From assembly GCF_015143595.1 (NCBI RefSeq), contig NZ_WYEU01000001.1:124001-188000 (forward strand): a DNA stretch of 64,000 nt, written 5' to 3'. Positions 52,359-62,126 of the stretch are shown here, one piece after another. This DNA comes from Sneathiella sp. P13V-1. Lineage in GTDB: Bacteria > Pseudomonadota > Alphaproteobacteria > Sneathiellales > Sneathiellaceae. The translations under genes were made by a program, and so were the position numbers. The first letter of the stretch is position 1; each line of letters starts with the position of its first letter. Below the pieces are notes generated by a model. That model was not told where the DNA came from, ran no database searches, and worked only from the letters and a program-made list of their open reading frames with translations.

Positions 52359-53264
52359 ATGACTGAAAAACTCATCCCTTCCTACCGTGGCGCCGTTGAA
52401 GCATGGGAATGCGATCAGATGGATCACATGAACGTGCAGTTCTATTCCGACAAAGCCTCCGCGGCCTTAGCTCATCTGTTGAATGCGTTGGGCCTCACCC
52501 CTGCGCGTATCCGTGAAGAAGGCAAAACCCTTCGCTACAAAAACCTTCGTATTCAGTACAAGGCCGAGCTACGTGGCGGCAGTTTGATTAGTGGCGTTTC
52601 CGGAATTCGGTCAGCAGACAAAACAGAAATTCGAGGATTTACAAATCTCTACAACACTGGAACCAGTGTTCTTTCCTGCAATCAGGAATTTGCTCTTGTC
52701 TATCAGGATCTAAAATCAGGTGAAATTGAAGACATCCCTGATGACATTCTGGAAGCGGCGAAGGTGCTGTGCGATGAACATGTAAAGGAATATGCCCCCA
52801 AACCGATCCAGCATACAATCATACCTGCGACCCCGCTCGACAATATGTTCGAAACGAACCGCTCTGCTGTTGATGTATGGGAATGTGATCTTTGGGGTAA
52901 CATCGAAACCAAGCAGATCGTCGCCCGTTTTTCAGATGCCGCCAGTCACATCATGGCGCATGTTGGGATCACCCGGGATACTTTTAAAGATCGCAATCTG
53001 GGCTCTGCTGCGCTTGATTATTATATGGAGTTTCATAACCCCATTAAGGAAAGCCAAAGCCTCGTTTTGAAAAGCGGACTTTTGGATCGCATGGAAAAAC
53101 TCTTCGTCTTCGGCCATCAACTTATCGACTGCGATACAGGGAAAGTTGCGAACACAACAACCGTTCTTGGCTGCTATTTCGATATGACAAAACGGAAATC
53201 TGTTCAGCTACCGGAAGAGTACCGAAGGATACCCGAACAGAATTTGCTTCGGTCTCAACTCTAG
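52359..53264 (+). CDS. Tandem hot-dog thioesterase, second domain degenerate
   Basis: A 301-residue protein made of two hot-dog domains (about 8-150 and 165-295). The first has an intact motif AWECDQMDHMNVQFYSDKA, with Asp and H-M-N, while the second has VWECDLWGNIETKQIVARF, lacking the His-Met-Asn. It would hydrolyse acyl-CoA using only the first active site, with the second as structural partner. ATG 52359 gives MTEKLIPS; the frame opens 18 bases earlier inside the previous gene. A bidirectional terminator follows. Confidence 0.9.
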   Translation: MTEKLIPSYRGAVEAWECDQMDHMNVQFYSDKASAALAHLLNALGLTPARIREEGKTLRYKNLRIQYKAELRGGSLISGVSGIRSADKTEIRGFTNLYNTGTSVLSCNQEFALVYQDLKSGEIEDIPDDILEAAKVLCDEHVKEYAPKPIQHTIIPATPLDNMFETNRSAVDVWECDLWGNIETKQIVARFSDAASHIMAHVGITRDTFKDRNLGSAALDYYMEFHNPIKESQSLVLKSGLLDRMEKLFVFGHQLIDCDTGKVANTTTVLGCYFDMTKRKSVQLPEEYRRIPEQNLLRSQL

Positions 53265-53269
53265 GACAA

Positions 53270-53299
53270 AAAAAGGCGCGATATCAATCGCGCCTTTTT
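53270..53299. terminator. Bidirectional terminator between the thioesterase and FadJ-like genes
   Basis: A stem AAAAAGGCGCGAT/ATCGCGCCTTTTT with loop ATCA, flanked by T-tracts on both strands. It lies between convergent genes. Confidence 0.9.
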
Positions 53300-53322
53300 C
53301 ACTTGGTACTATCGGGAGGAAC

Positions 53323-55458
53323 TTAAGCTGCGTAGAACTGTTCGCCCTTGTCGGCCATATCACGCAGCATTTTTGGAGGTGTGAAGCGAGCACCATATGC
53401 TTGCGCAAGGCGATCACATTCAGATACGAAATTGCCGACGCCATCCGTATGGATCTGACTGATGGCACCGCCGCGGAAAGGCGCAAAGCCCCAACCTAGA
53501 ATAGAGCCAACATCCGCATCTTCTGCAGACGTCACCACATTCTCTTCCATGCAGCGTGCTGTTTCCACCGACTGGATATAGATCAGGCGTTTGATAACTT
53601 CATCGACACTTGGCTGCTCTGCCTCAGGCAGCTGTGGGAAGTGTTCTGCGAGACCCGCCCAGAGGTGCTTTTTGCCTCCTTCAGGATATTCGTAGAAGCC
53701 TTTGCTTTCACGCTTACCAACGCGCCCAAGCTCTTCCACCATTTTGTTGACAACCGGATCGGCTGGTGATGGCAGATATTTGTCGCCAAGGTCTTTCTGA
53801 GTCTGATTACGGATTTTGTAGATCAGATCCAGCGCAACCTCATCCGCCAACGCAAGTGGTCCAACTGGCATACCTGCCTGTTTACCCGCATTATCGATCA
53901 AGGCTGGGTTCACACCCTCAGCAAGAAGCGCGATACCTTCGTTCACATAAGTTCCGAACACACGGCTTGTGTAGAAGCCACGGCTGTCATTTACAACAAT
54001 CGGCGTTTTGCGGATCGCTTTCACATAGTCCATGGAACGGGCAAGCGTTTCCTGGCTTGTATCCTTACCGCAGATGATTTCCACCAATGGCATTTTGTCC
54101 ACTGGTGAGAAGAAATGCAGGCCAATAAAGTTGGCTGGACGCTGACTGGCTTCCGCCAAACCTGTGATCGGCAGCGTAGACGTGTTGGAGGCAAAAATCG
54201 CTGTTTCTGGGATCACCGCTTCGGATTTTGCAGTAACATCAGCCTTGATTTCACGATTTTCAAATACAGCTTCAATAACCAGCTCAGCACCTTCAAGTGC
54301 TGCGTAATCAGTTGTCGGCGTGATCAGCCCAAGGATTTTATCCGCCTTGTCCTGATCCATCCGTTTACGTTGCATGGCTTTTTTCAGAAGGTTCTCTGAA
54401 TAGCCTTTGCCGCGCTCAGCTGCTTCCTGATCCTGATCGATCAGAACAACTTCGACGCCCGCCATCGCAGTGACATAAGCGATACCAGCGCCCATCATAC
54501 CCGCACCCAGCACACCAACTTTGGTGAATTTCTGTGTTGGGATGTCTTTTGGACGTGAGGCCAGTTTGTTGGCATTGCCGATACCGAAGAACAATGAACG
54601 GATCATGTTCTTGGCTTCTGGAGACATACAGGTCTTCACGAAATACCGTGTTTCGATTTTAAGACCGCTGTCGATATCCACACAGCAACCGTTATAGACG
54701 CAGGACATGATATTGGTCGCCGCAGGATAGTTGCCTTGTGTTTTCTCATGCAACATGGCGTTACCGGCGGTAAAGGTCATCATACCTTTTGGTGTCATTG
54801 GTGCACCGCCCGGAATACGGAAACCTTTCTTATCCCAAGGCTGCACGGCATCTTCCGGCTTTGCATTCATCAACCATTCTTTCGCACGCATCAAAAGCTG
54901 ATCTGCTGGCACAACTTCTTCGATTGCCCCTGCCTTAAGCGCCTTTTCAGGGCTTAAATGCTTACCTTCAAGAAGCAATGGAAGGGCTGGCTGAATGCCG
55001 ATAAGGCGTGGCAGACGTTGTGTGCCACCGCCGCCTGGCAGCAAACCAACTTTGACTTCTGGAAGGCCTATTTTGGCTTTTGGATTGTCGGCCGCAATAC
55101 GGCGATGACACGCAAGGCAGATTTCAAAACCACCGCCAAGCGCTGTGCCATTGATCGCTGCAACAAACGGCTTTCCACCTTTTTCCATGGAACGGAACAG
55201 CATCTGCAATTCCATACCATTTGCGAACATTTCTTCAGCACCGCTCCAACCCTGAAGCATTTCAAGATCAGCACCTGCAATAAAGTCAGGTTTTGCAGAT
55301 GTGATAATCACACCTTTGACATCTGCGTCTGCAATTGCTTTTTCGACGGCCTCTTTAAACGCTGGAATACTACCGTTGTTCAGCACATTCATGCTGCGAT
55401 CAGGCATATCCCAGGAAATGGTTGCGATACCATCGCTATCAACTGAATAATTGATCAT
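53323..55458 (-). CDS. Multifunctional 3-hydroxyacyl-CoA dehydrogenase/enoyl-CoA hydratase (FadJ-like)
   Basis: A 711-residue beta-oxidation enzyme. The N-terminal hydratase domain (1-190) holds both catalytic Glu in [14 protein letters not shown] and [20 protein letters not shown]. The central dehydrogenase domain begins [15 protein letters not shown] (near 315) and has the catalytic His in [15 protein letters not shown]. It converts enoyl-CoA via 3-hydroxyacyl-CoA to 3-ketoacyl-CoA, with the thiolase encoded directly upstream finishing the cycle. The 711-residue layout is that of FadJ/FadB alpha chains. It is 15 bp downstream of the thiolase gene on the same strand. Confidence 0.95.
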   Translation of the reverse strand: MINYSVDSDGIATISWDMPDRSMNVLNNGSIPAFKEAVEKAIADADVKGVIITSAKPDFIAGADLEMLQGWSGAEEMFANGMELQMLFRSMEKGGKPFVAAINGTALGGGFEICLACHRRIAADNPKAKIGLPEVKVGLLPGGGGTQRLPRLIGIQPALPLLLEGKHLSPEKALKAGAIEEVVPADQLLMRAKEWLMNAKPEDAVQPWDKKGFRIPGGAPMTPKGMMTFTAGNAMLHEKTQGNYPAATNIMSCVYNGCCVDIDSGLKIETRYFVKTCMSPEAKNMIRSLFFGIGNANKLASRPKDIPTQKFTKVGVLGAGMMGAGIAYVTAMAGVEVVLIDQDQEAAERGKGYSENLLKKAMQRKRMDQDKADKILGLITPTTDYAALEGAELVIEAVFENREIKADVTAKSEAVIPETAIFASNTSTLPITGLAEASQRPANFIGLHFFSPVDKMPLVEIICGKDTSQETLARSMDYVKAIRKTPIVVNDSRGFYTSRVFGTYVNEGIALLAEGVNPALIDNAGKQAGMPVGPLALADEVALDLIYKIRNQTQKDLGDKYLPSPADPVVNKMVEELGRVGKRESKGFYEYPEGGKKHLWAGLAEHFPQLPEAEQPSVDEVIKRLIYIQSVETARCMEENVVTSAEDADVGSILGWGFAPFRGGAISQIHTDGVGNFVSECDRLAQAYGARFTPPKMLRDMADKGEQFYAA

Positions 55459-55473
55459 TGTTACTTTCGCCCC

Positions 55474-56682
55474 TTACACACGTTCGATGATTGTCGCTGT
55501 ACCCATACCGGCACCCACACACAGGGTAATCAGTGCAGTATTCTGGTCACGACGTTCCAGTTCATCCAGAACAGTCCCCAGGATCATTGCGCCAGTGGCC
55601 CCCAGTGGGTGACCCATAGCGATTGCACCGCCATTCACATTGATTTCACTGTGATCCACATTCATCACATCCATGAAACGAAGAACCACGCCGGCGAAGG
55701 CTTCGTTCAACTCCCAAAGATCGATATCCGCATTTGTCATGCCAGCACGCTTCAGCGCCTTTTCAGCCGCATAGCTTGGACCTGTCAGCATGATGGAAGG
55801 TTCGCTACCGATGGACGCGAAAGATCTGAAACGCGCACGTGGTTTCAGGTTCATTTTCTGGCCAGCTTCTTCGTTGCCGATCAGAACCGCAGCCGCACCA
55901 TCCACAATACCGGAAGAGTTACCAGCGTGGTGAACGTGGTTCAGGCTTTCCACTTCCGGATAACGCTGCTTGATCACGCCATCAAAGCCATACTGCTCAC
56001 CCTGAACTGCAAATGAAGGATCCAGTGCACCCAAAGACTGCATGGTTGTTTCCGGACGCATATGTTCATCATGATCCAGAATGGTCAGACCGTTCATGTC
56101 TTTTACAGGCACAACAGAGCCTTTGAAGTAACCGTTGTCCCACGCGTGTTTTGCGCGATTTTGGCTTTCTACCGCATAGGCATCTACGTCATCGCGGCTG
56201 TAGCCCCATTTAGTACAGATCATATCTGCACCGATACCTTGTGGTGCAAAATATGTTTTGAACGCTGTTTCAGGGTTCATGGACCAAGCTCCGCCTGATG
56301 ATCCCATTGGAACACGGGACATGCTTTCAACACCGCCGCCGATAGTGACGTCGCTTTGGCCGGACATAACCTGAGCAGCTGCCATATTCACAGCTTCCAG
56401 ACCAGACGCGCAGAAGCGGTTGATCTGAACACCTGAGGCGCTTTCTGCATAACCTGCATGCAAAGGCGCAACACGGCCGATAACAGCGCCCTGCTCACCC
56501 ACAGGCTCCACACAACCTAGGACGACATCATCCACGAGGGATGTATCCAATTCATTACGATCCCGAACAGCTTCAAGTGCAGCTGCCGCGAGCTCTACCG
56601 GAGACACTTCATGCAGGCTACCGCTCGCGCGGCCTTTACCGCGCGGTGTGCGGACTGCATCATAAATAAATGCTTCAGTCAT
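55474..56682 (-). CDS. Acetyl-CoA acyltransferase (thiolase)
   Basis: A 402-residue thiolase. Catalytic Cys is in [18 protein letters not shown] (about residue 90), the His-containing [16 protein letters not shown] and the second Cys in [14 protein letters not shown] are present. It cleaves 3-ketoacyl-CoA to acetyl-CoA and a shortened acyl-CoA. It lies between the FadJ-like and acyl-CoA dehydrogenase genes, so one transcript carries a complete beta-oxidation spiral. The other thiolase at 62127 is a separate copy. Confidence 0.95.
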   Translation of the reverse strand: MTEAFIYDAVRTPRGKGRASGSLHEVSPVELAAAALEAVRDRNELDTSLVDDVVLGCVEPVGEQGAVIGRVAPLHAGYAESASGVQINRFCASGLEAVNMAAAQVMSGQSDVTIGGGVESMSRVPMGSSGGAWSMNPETAFKTYFAPQGIGADMICTKWGYSRDDVDAYAVESQNRAKHAWDNGYFKGSVVPVKDMNGLTILDHDEHMRPETTMQSLGALDPSFAVQGEQYGFDGVIKQRYPEVESLNHVHHAGNSSGIVDGAAAVLIGNEEAGQKMNLKPRARFRSFASIGSEPSIMLTGPSYAAEKALKRAGMTNADIDLWELNEAFAGVVLRFMDVMNVDHSEINVNGGAIAMGHPLGATGAMILGTVLDELERRDQNTALITLCVGAGMGTATIIERV

Positions 56683-56707
56683 TCTTAATTTCCTCCACTC
56701 TGCCGGC

Positions 56708-57844
56708 TTATAGCTGACGGCTGATAATTTCTTTCATGATTTCATTTGTACCGCCGTAGATCCGCTGAACACGGGCGTCGGCATAGGCACGGGCAACGCG
56801 ATATTCCCACATAAATCCGTAGCCACCGTGAAGCTGCAAGCATTCATCAATGACTTTATTTTCAAGGTCGGAGCACCAGTATTTCGCCATGGCAGCTGTA
56901 TCAACAGCAAGCTCACCCTTCATCAGCTCTTCAATACACCGGTCCACAAAGACACGGGCGATCTGAACTTCGGTTTTCACTTCCGCCAGTTTGAACTTGG
57001 TGTTCTGGAACTGAATGACATTGCGACCAAAGGCGGAACGGTCTTTTGTGTATTCAATGGTTTCTTCCAGGATCGCTTCCATTGTGCCGCATGCACCGAT
57101 AGCAATCTGCAGGCGTTCCCAAGCCAGTTCCTGCATCAGGCAGATAAAGCCATTACCTTCACCACCAAGGATCGCGCTTTCAGGCACACGAACATCATCA
57201 AAGAACAGCTCTGCAGTATCTTGCGCTTTAAGGCCCAGTTTATCTAGATTACGGCCTTTCTCGAAACCAGGGGTTCCAGTTTCAACAAGGAACAAGGTTG
57301 TTCCTTTTGCACCGGCTTCAGGATCAGTTTTCGCAACAACGATGACCAGATCGCACATATACCCATTTGTAATGAAGGTTTTTGATCCATTGATCACATA
57401 TTCGTCGCCATCTTTGATCGCGCGTGTTTTCACGCCCTGAAGGTCGGAACCAGCGGCAGGTTCAGTCATGGCAATCGCACCGATCATTTCACCACTGGCC
57501 AGCTTTGGCAGATATTTTTTCTTCTGCTCTTCTGTTCCGTAGTTAAGGATGTAAGGCGCAACAATTTCAGAATGCAGACTAAAACCAGGACCTGATGCCC
57601 CTGCGCGCGCCTGCTCTTCCATCATGATGACACTGTAAAGTTTGTCTGCACCTGCTCCGCCATACTCATCTGGAATAGACATACAAAGAAGACCCTGACG
57701 GCCTGCTTCCAACCAAGCCTCACGACTAATTTGCCCATCTTTTTCCCACTGGGCGTGATACGGCATGATGTGCTCGTCGTAGAATTTGCGCACTGATTCC
57801 CGGAAGATATTGTGCTCTTCCTCGAAGATGTTTCTTTCAATCAT
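56708..57844 (-). CDS. Acyl-CoA dehydrogenase
   Basis: A 378-residue acyl-CoA dehydrogenase with [21 protein letters not shown], the FAD motif [13 protein letters not shown] and Glu243 in ELAWERLQ, the long-chain/isovaleryl position; the C-terminal [12 protein letters not shown] has Gly at the alternative Glu site. Fits long-chain acyl-CoA oxidation. It is the first gene of the operon that continues with the thiolase and the FadJ-like gene, and a palindromic operator lies just before it. Confidence 0.94.
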   Translation of the reverse strand: MIERNIFEEEHNIFRESVRKFYDEHIMPYHAQWEKDGQISREAWLEAGRQGLLCMSIPDEYGGAGADKLYSVIMMEEQARAGASGPGFSLHSEIVAPYILNYGTEEQKKKYLPKLASGEMIGAIAMTEPAAGSDLQGVKTRAIKDGDEYVINGSKTFITNGYMCDLVIVVAKTDPEAGAKGTTLFLVETGTPGFEKGRNLDKLGLKAQDTAELFFDDVRVPESAILGGEGNGFICLMQELAWERLQIAIGACGTMEAILEETIEYTKDRSAFGRNVIQFQNTKFKLAEVKTEVQIARVFVDRCIEELMKGELAVDTAAMAKYWCSDLENKVIDECLQLHGGYGFMWEYRVARAYADARVQRIYGGTNEIMKEIISRQL

Positions 57845-57880
57845 TATCCAGAACCCTTAACTTATTGTTTTATTTTGTTT

Positions 57881-57907
57881 ATTTTATCTTTTTTGACAAT
57901 TTGTCAA
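57881..57907 (-). promoter_or_regulatory. Palindromic operator and possible promoter of the ACAD-thiolase-FadJ operon
   Basis: The sequence TTGACAA-T-TTGTCAA (57893-57907) is a perfect 7-bp inverted repeat with one central base, about 50 bases before the ATG at 57844. On the minus strand its first six bases form TTGACA, a -35-like box, and TAAAAT lies 15 bases further, a slightly short spacing. A repressor, most likely a TetR-type fatty-acid regulator, is expected. A third copy TGACA (57912-57916) follows upstream. Confidence 0.6.
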
Positions 57908-57938
57908 TTTACTGACAAAAAAATACCGCCCAAAAACG

Positions 57939-57974
57939 AAAAAGCAATAATAGTGTTGACCATTATTGCTTTTT
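57939..57974 (-). terminator. Rho-independent terminator after the 596-residue acyl-CoA dehydrogenase gene
   Basis: Stem AAAAAGCAATAAT/ATTATTGCTTTTT with a ten-base loop, T-rich end on the minus strand. It lies 14 bases beyond the stop and separates the two beta-oxidation operons. Confidence 0.85.
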
Positions 57975-57988
57975 CTTCAAGGGCCGAC

Positions 57989-59779
57989 TTAGAACGCTTC
58001 TGCGTCCAATGCCATCATTGTTTTAGAACCAGCGGACATTTTCACCAGAAGTGAGGAAACATCCGGGATCATGCGCTCAAAGAAGAACTGGGCTGTGATT
58101 AGTTTGGTTTCGAAGAATTCTTTATCTTCTGCACCATTAGCCAGTTTCTCTTTGGCAATTTTCGCCATCTGAGCCCACATGTAACCGAGGGCAACCAAAC
58201 CGAACATATGCAGATATTCAGTTGAGGCTGCGCCTGCTTCATCCGGGTTCTTCATTCCTTTTTCACCGATCATGGCAGTTGCCTGCTGCAGTTTCGCAAA
58301 GGCTTTTGCCAGTGGCATGATGTAATCTTTCATTTCGGGGTTCATCATATTTTCCTGAATGAAAGCATCTACCGGGTGGAAGAAACGACGGAGTGAACGA
58401 CCAAGGTTGGATGGTATTTTACGTCCCACCAAATCCAGTGCCTGAATACCGTTCGCACCTTCATAAATCTGCGTGATGCGGGCATCACGAACAAACTGCT
58501 CCATCCCCCATTCGTGGATGTAACCATGGCCACCGAAACATTGCTGTGCAACCGCTGCCAGCTCAAAACCTTTGTCAGTGAAATAGGCTTTAATAACTGG
58601 TGTCAGAAGACCAAGGGCTTCATCTGCCGCGTCACGCTCTTCCTGTGTCTGGCCTTTTTCAACCATATCCACCTGAAGAGCTGCCCAAAGACCAAGGGCA
58701 CGCGCCCCTTCAGAAAACGCACGACACATCAGAAGATTACGGCGAATATCAGGATGTACGATAATCGGATCTGCTGCTTTTTCTGGTGCTTTCACACCAG
58801 TGATGGAACGACCCTGAATACGATCTTTTGTGTATTCAACTGCGTTCTGATAAGCGACTTCAGCCTGTGACAGGCCTTGAATACCAACGCCAAGACGGGC
58901 CGCGTTCATCATGGTGAACATGGCACGCATGCCTTTGTGTGGATCACCCAACAGGTAACCTGTTGCTTCGTCGTAGTTCATCACACAAGTTGAGTTTCCG
59001 TGGATACCCATTTTGTGCTCAATAGAACCACAGGATACACCATTACGCGCGCCTGGGTTTCCATTTTCATCCAAAACAAATTTTGGAACGATGAACAATG
59101 ACACACCTTTAATGCCTTCTGGACCACCTGGGATTTTGGCAAGAACCAAGTGAATGATGTTATCACTCATGTCATGCTCACCGGCGGAGATGAAGATCTT
59201 GGTGCCGGAAACCTTGTAGCTTCCATCTTCCTGAGGTTCAGCTTTTGTGCGCATCAGACCAAGATCCGTACCACAATGTGGCTCGGTCAGGTTCATGGTA
59301 CCTGTCCACTCACCTGAGGTCATTTTCGGAAGGTACGTTTCTTTCTGTTCCTGCGTACCGTGTTTCAGGATGGCAGCAGATGCACCATGGGTGAGGCCCG
59401 GATACATGCCAAAAGCCATGTTTGCGGAGCTCATCATTTCAGCGAGGCTGACACCCAGAAGATGAGGAAGGCCTTGACCACCAAATTCTTCTGGAACATC
59501 GATACCACCCCAGCCACCTTCGCAATAGGCTTGGTACGCTTCTTTAAATCCGGTTGGTGTGGTGACTTCACCGTCATTCCACTTACAACCTTCTGTATCA
59601 CCCACCTGATTGAGAGGCTGAATAACATCTCTCATCAGTTTGGAGCCTTCCTCAAGAATGGCATCCACCATGTCCGGTGTCGCATCCTCAAATCCTGGCA
59701 TATTTGTCATCTTGTCCAGACCCAGAAGGTCATTAAGGACAAATTTGATGTCTTTAACTGGTGCGTTATAAATTGGCAT
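57989..59779 (-). CDS. Acyl-CoA dehydrogenase, long form with extra C-terminal domain (FadE5/DmdC-like)
   Basis: A 596-residue enzyme of the extended acyl-CoA dehydrogenase group. A short N-terminal helical domain precedes the core (LTEPHCGTDLGLMRTKAEP, RIQGRSITG) with the catalytic Glu in IYEGANGIQALDLVGRKI, followed by about 140 residues of an acetyl-CoA dehydrogenase-type C-terminal domain. Relatives include the long-chain FadE and the 3-methylmercaptopropionyl-CoA dehydrogenase DmdC; the latter would process DMSP sulfur but no dmdA, B or D is seen. Its substrate is thus more likely a fatty acyl-CoA. It is the last gene of the merR-side operon. Confidence 0.92.
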   Translation of the reverse strand: MPIYNAPVKDIKFVLNDLLGLDKMTNMPGFEDATPDMVDAILEEGSKLMRDVIQPLNQVGDTEGCKWNDGEVTTPTGFKEAYQAYCEGGWGGIDVPEEFGGQGLPHLLGVSLAEMMSSANMAFGMYPGLTHGASAAILKHGTQEQKETYLPKMTSGEWTGTMNLTEPHCGTDLGLMRTKAEPQEDGSYKVSGTKIFISAGEHDMSDNIIHLVLAKIPGGPEGIKGVSLFIVPKFVLDENGNPGARNGVSCGSIEHKMGIHGNSTCVMNYDEATGYLLGDPHKGMRAMFTMMNAARLGVGIQGLSQAEVAYQNAVEYTKDRIQGRSITGVKAPEKAADPIIVHPDIRRNLLMCRAFSEGARALGLWAALQVDMVEKGQTQEERDAADEALGLLTPVIKAYFTDKGFELAAVAQQCFGGHGYIHEWGMEQFVRDARITQIYEGANGIQALDLVGRKIPSNLGRSLRRFFHPVDAFIQENMMNPEMKDYIMPLAKAFAKLQQATAMIGEKGMKNPDEAGAASTEYLHMFGLVALGYMWAQMAKIAKEKLANGAEDKEFFETKLITAQFFFERMIPDVSSLLVKMSAGSKTMMALDAEAF

Positions 59780-59790
59780 CTCGTCTCTCC

Positions 59791-62124
59791 CTAATTACGC
59801 AGTGGCTTACCGGTTGTCAGCATATGCTCAATCCGGAACAGTGTTTTCTCATTGCGGATCAGGTTCATGAAACCTTGCTGCTCTAGCTGCAGAAGTTTCT
59901 TCTCTGATACCGTTTCCGTCATGTCAGTGTCGCCACCGGACAGAACTTTGGCAATTTCACCGCTGACAACAGCATCATATTCAGTTGCCTTGCCCATAGT
60001 GACAAAGCCCTGTACGGCCATATCGAAGGCTGCAGCCGCAGTTGGTCCCGGCAAGGATACTTCGGCCATTTCAGGGGCCTCATACCCATCAACCATGGAA
60101 AGCGCTTTAGCTTTCGCATCAGCCAGAACACGTTTACGGTTCATTGTAATCTCATCACCTTCACGAAGGATCAGCATATCACGGCACTCTTCAGCGCTGG
60201 TCGCCACTTTCGCAGTTGAAATGTTTTCAAATACAGAAGCAATCGCTGGCATAGCGCCGCCCGGACGTTTTTTGTTGGACAAAGCACGCACGACAAGCTC
60301 TTTACATCCGCCGAAACCAGGCAACACACCGACACCGACTTCCACAAGACCCATATAGCTCTCACAGTGGGCTTGAACAGTATCCGCAGCCAAAACAATC
60401 TCACAGCCACCACCAAGTGCCATACCCGCAGGAGCCGCGACAACAGGGAACGGTGCGTATTTCAATTTCAGCAGCGCATTTTGACCTTCGCTGATGGAAT
60501 TTTCAATCACCGGCCACATCGCGGCGTTAGCAGCAAACAGGACCACGCCAACATTGGCACCAACAGAGAAGTTGTCAGCGTCATTACCGATGACAAGGGC
60601 TTTGAAGCCTTTCTTATCGATCTTCACTGCTTCCTGAAGCATGCTCACAACATCCTGATCAATGCTGTTCATCTTGGTGTGAATTTCAAGACAGGCAACA
60701 CCGTCACCAAGATCCCAGATGCTGGCACCTTTGTTGGAAACAACAGGTTCTTTACCGCGCTTGATATCCGCCAACATCCATGCACCTTCGGCAACTGGAA
60801 TTTCGGCGTAATCACCTTCAAGCGTCATGTACAGGTTCTGCGTTCCATCTTCTTTGTAAAGCGGGCGATCGCCAACTTTTTCAAGGAAGGCTGGAACTGG
60901 CTTACCTTCTGCTTTCAGGCGGTCCATGAAATACTGGTTGCCCATCTGGTTCAATTGCTCGAACGGGCCATATTTCCAGGCGTAACCTGTTTTCATGGCA
61001 CTATCGATACCCAGAATATCGTCTGAGATTTCCCCTACCAGATTGGCAGAGTATGAAATGACGCGAGACAGAATTTCCCAAGCATATTTTGATCCCTGAT
61101 CATCAGCCTCCAGAAGGGCACGAAGGCCTTTCTTCGCCGCACGAACAGATTTCAACATTGGTTTTTCTGCTTTTGCATATTCGCCTGTCTTAAGATTGCG
61201 GGCCTCTTTAACTTTGCGGCCGCCTTCTTTATTCATGCGATAAAAACCACCTTTGCCTTTACGGCCTGTGTAACCTTCATCGATCATTGTCATAATCGTG
61301 GAGACCAGCGGATGATTTTCATCATATTCCTGACAGAAAGGATCACTTTCCGGCAGTTCATTCAACATGCTGGCGTTCACCTTCGGACCAAGGTCGATAC
61401 CAGTGAGATCCCCAAGACCAAAGATACCTGTGCTTGGAATACCCATAGGTTTACCGCAAACTGCATCTGCTTCTTCAACGGTAAGGCCAAGATCAAAGGC
61501 TGATTTCATGGCAACGAAGGACCAGTAGATACCGATACGGTTACCGATAAAGCCTGGTGTGTCGTAACAATCGACAACTTCCTTACCCAACGCTTTATCC
61601 GCAAATTCACGAAGCTCTTCGATCGCGTCATCGCGTGTCAGCTCGCCTTTAACCAATTCAAACAAACGCATGTAACGAGGTGGGTTAAAGAAGTGCGTAA
61701 TCGCAAAGTCTTTTTGCAAGCTGTCAGGCATTCCGTCCATCAGTGTTTTGAGCGGAATGGTAGACGTATTGGACGTCACAATGGAGCCGGCTTTACGAAC
61801 ACCATCAAGCTTCTTGTACAGATCCTGCTTCAGGCCCGGATGCTCAATAATCGCTTCCACGATCCAGTCGCAATCGGATACCAGATCCAGATTGTCTTCC
61901 AGGTTACCTGTCGTAATGCGACGTGCATTTTTCTTGTGCGTGAACGGTGCAGGTTTGGTTTTCAGCATGGTTTTCACCGCGCCTTCTGCCAACATATTCC
62001 GGTTATCTGCGCCTTCTGGGACAATATCCAGAAGAACAGCGTCATATCCTGCGTTGGTGACATGTGCGGCGATCGCCGCCCCCATGACACCTGCGCCGAT
62101 AACGGCTACTTTCTGAATGGCCAT
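59791..62124 (-). CDS. Multifunctional 3-hydroxyacyl-CoA dehydrogenase/enoyl-CoA hydratase, reversed order (FadN-like)
   Basis: A 777-residue enzyme whose domain order is the reverse of FadB/FadJ: the dehydrogenase comes first (VAVIGAGVMGAAIAAHV from residue 6; catalytic His in ITHFFNPPRYMRL) and the hydratase last (GMALGGGCEIVLAAD and MGLVEVGVGVLPGFGG, both Glu present). It therefore resembles Bacillus FadN-type alpha chains. It performs hydration and NAD-linked oxidation in beta-oxidation. ATG 62124 is preceded by GGAGG. It lies between the thiolase gene and the extended acyl-CoA dehydrogenase, all with short gaps. Confidence 0.94.
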   Translation of the reverse strand: MAIQKVAVIGAGVMGAAIAAHVTNAGYDAVLLDIVPEGADNRNMLAEGAVKTMLKTKPAPFTHKKNARRITTGNLEDNLDLVSDCDWIVEAIIEHPGLKQDLYKKLDGVRKAGSIVTSNTSTIPLKTLMDGMPDSLQKDFAITHFFNPPRYMRLFELVKGELTRDDAIEELREFADKALGKEVVDCYDTPGFIGNRIGIYWSFVAMKSAFDLGLTVEEADAVCGKPMGIPSTGIFGLGDLTGIDLGPKVNASMLNELPESDPFCQEYDENHPLVSTIMTMIDEGYTGRKGKGGFYRMNKEGGRKVKEARNLKTGEYAKAEKPMLKSVRAAKKGLRALLEADDQGSKYAWEILSRVISYSANLVGEISDDILGIDSAMKTGYAWKYGPFEQLNQMGNQYFMDRLKAEGKPVPAFLEKVGDRPLYKEDGTQNLYMTLEGDYAEIPVAEGAWMLADIKRGKEPVVSNKGASIWDLGDGVACLEIHTKMNSIDQDVVSMLQEAVKIDKKGFKALVIGNDADNFSVGANVGVVLFAANAAMWPVIENSISEGQNALLKLKYAPFPVVAAPAGMALGGGCEIVLAADTVQAHCESYMGLVEVGVGVLPGFGGCKELVVRALSNKKRPGGAMPAIASVFENISTAKVATSAEECRDMLILREGDEITMNRKRVLADAKAKALSMVDGYEAPEMAEVSLPGPTAAAAFDMAVQGFVTMGKATEYDAVVSGEIAKVLSGGDTDMTETVSEKKLLQLEQQGFMNLIRNEKTLFRIEHMLTTGKPLRN

Positions 62125-62126
62125 GA

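Noticed and set aside
57989-59779. DMSP demethylation gene dmdC
   Set aside because: The extended dehydrogenase resembles DmdC in length, but no dmdA, dmdB or dmdD genes are nearby, so the specific call is not supported.
59852-60358. Plus-strand open frame of 168 codons
   Set aside because: Antisense to the hydratase domain of the FadN-like gene; Ser/Ala/Pro-rich shadow.
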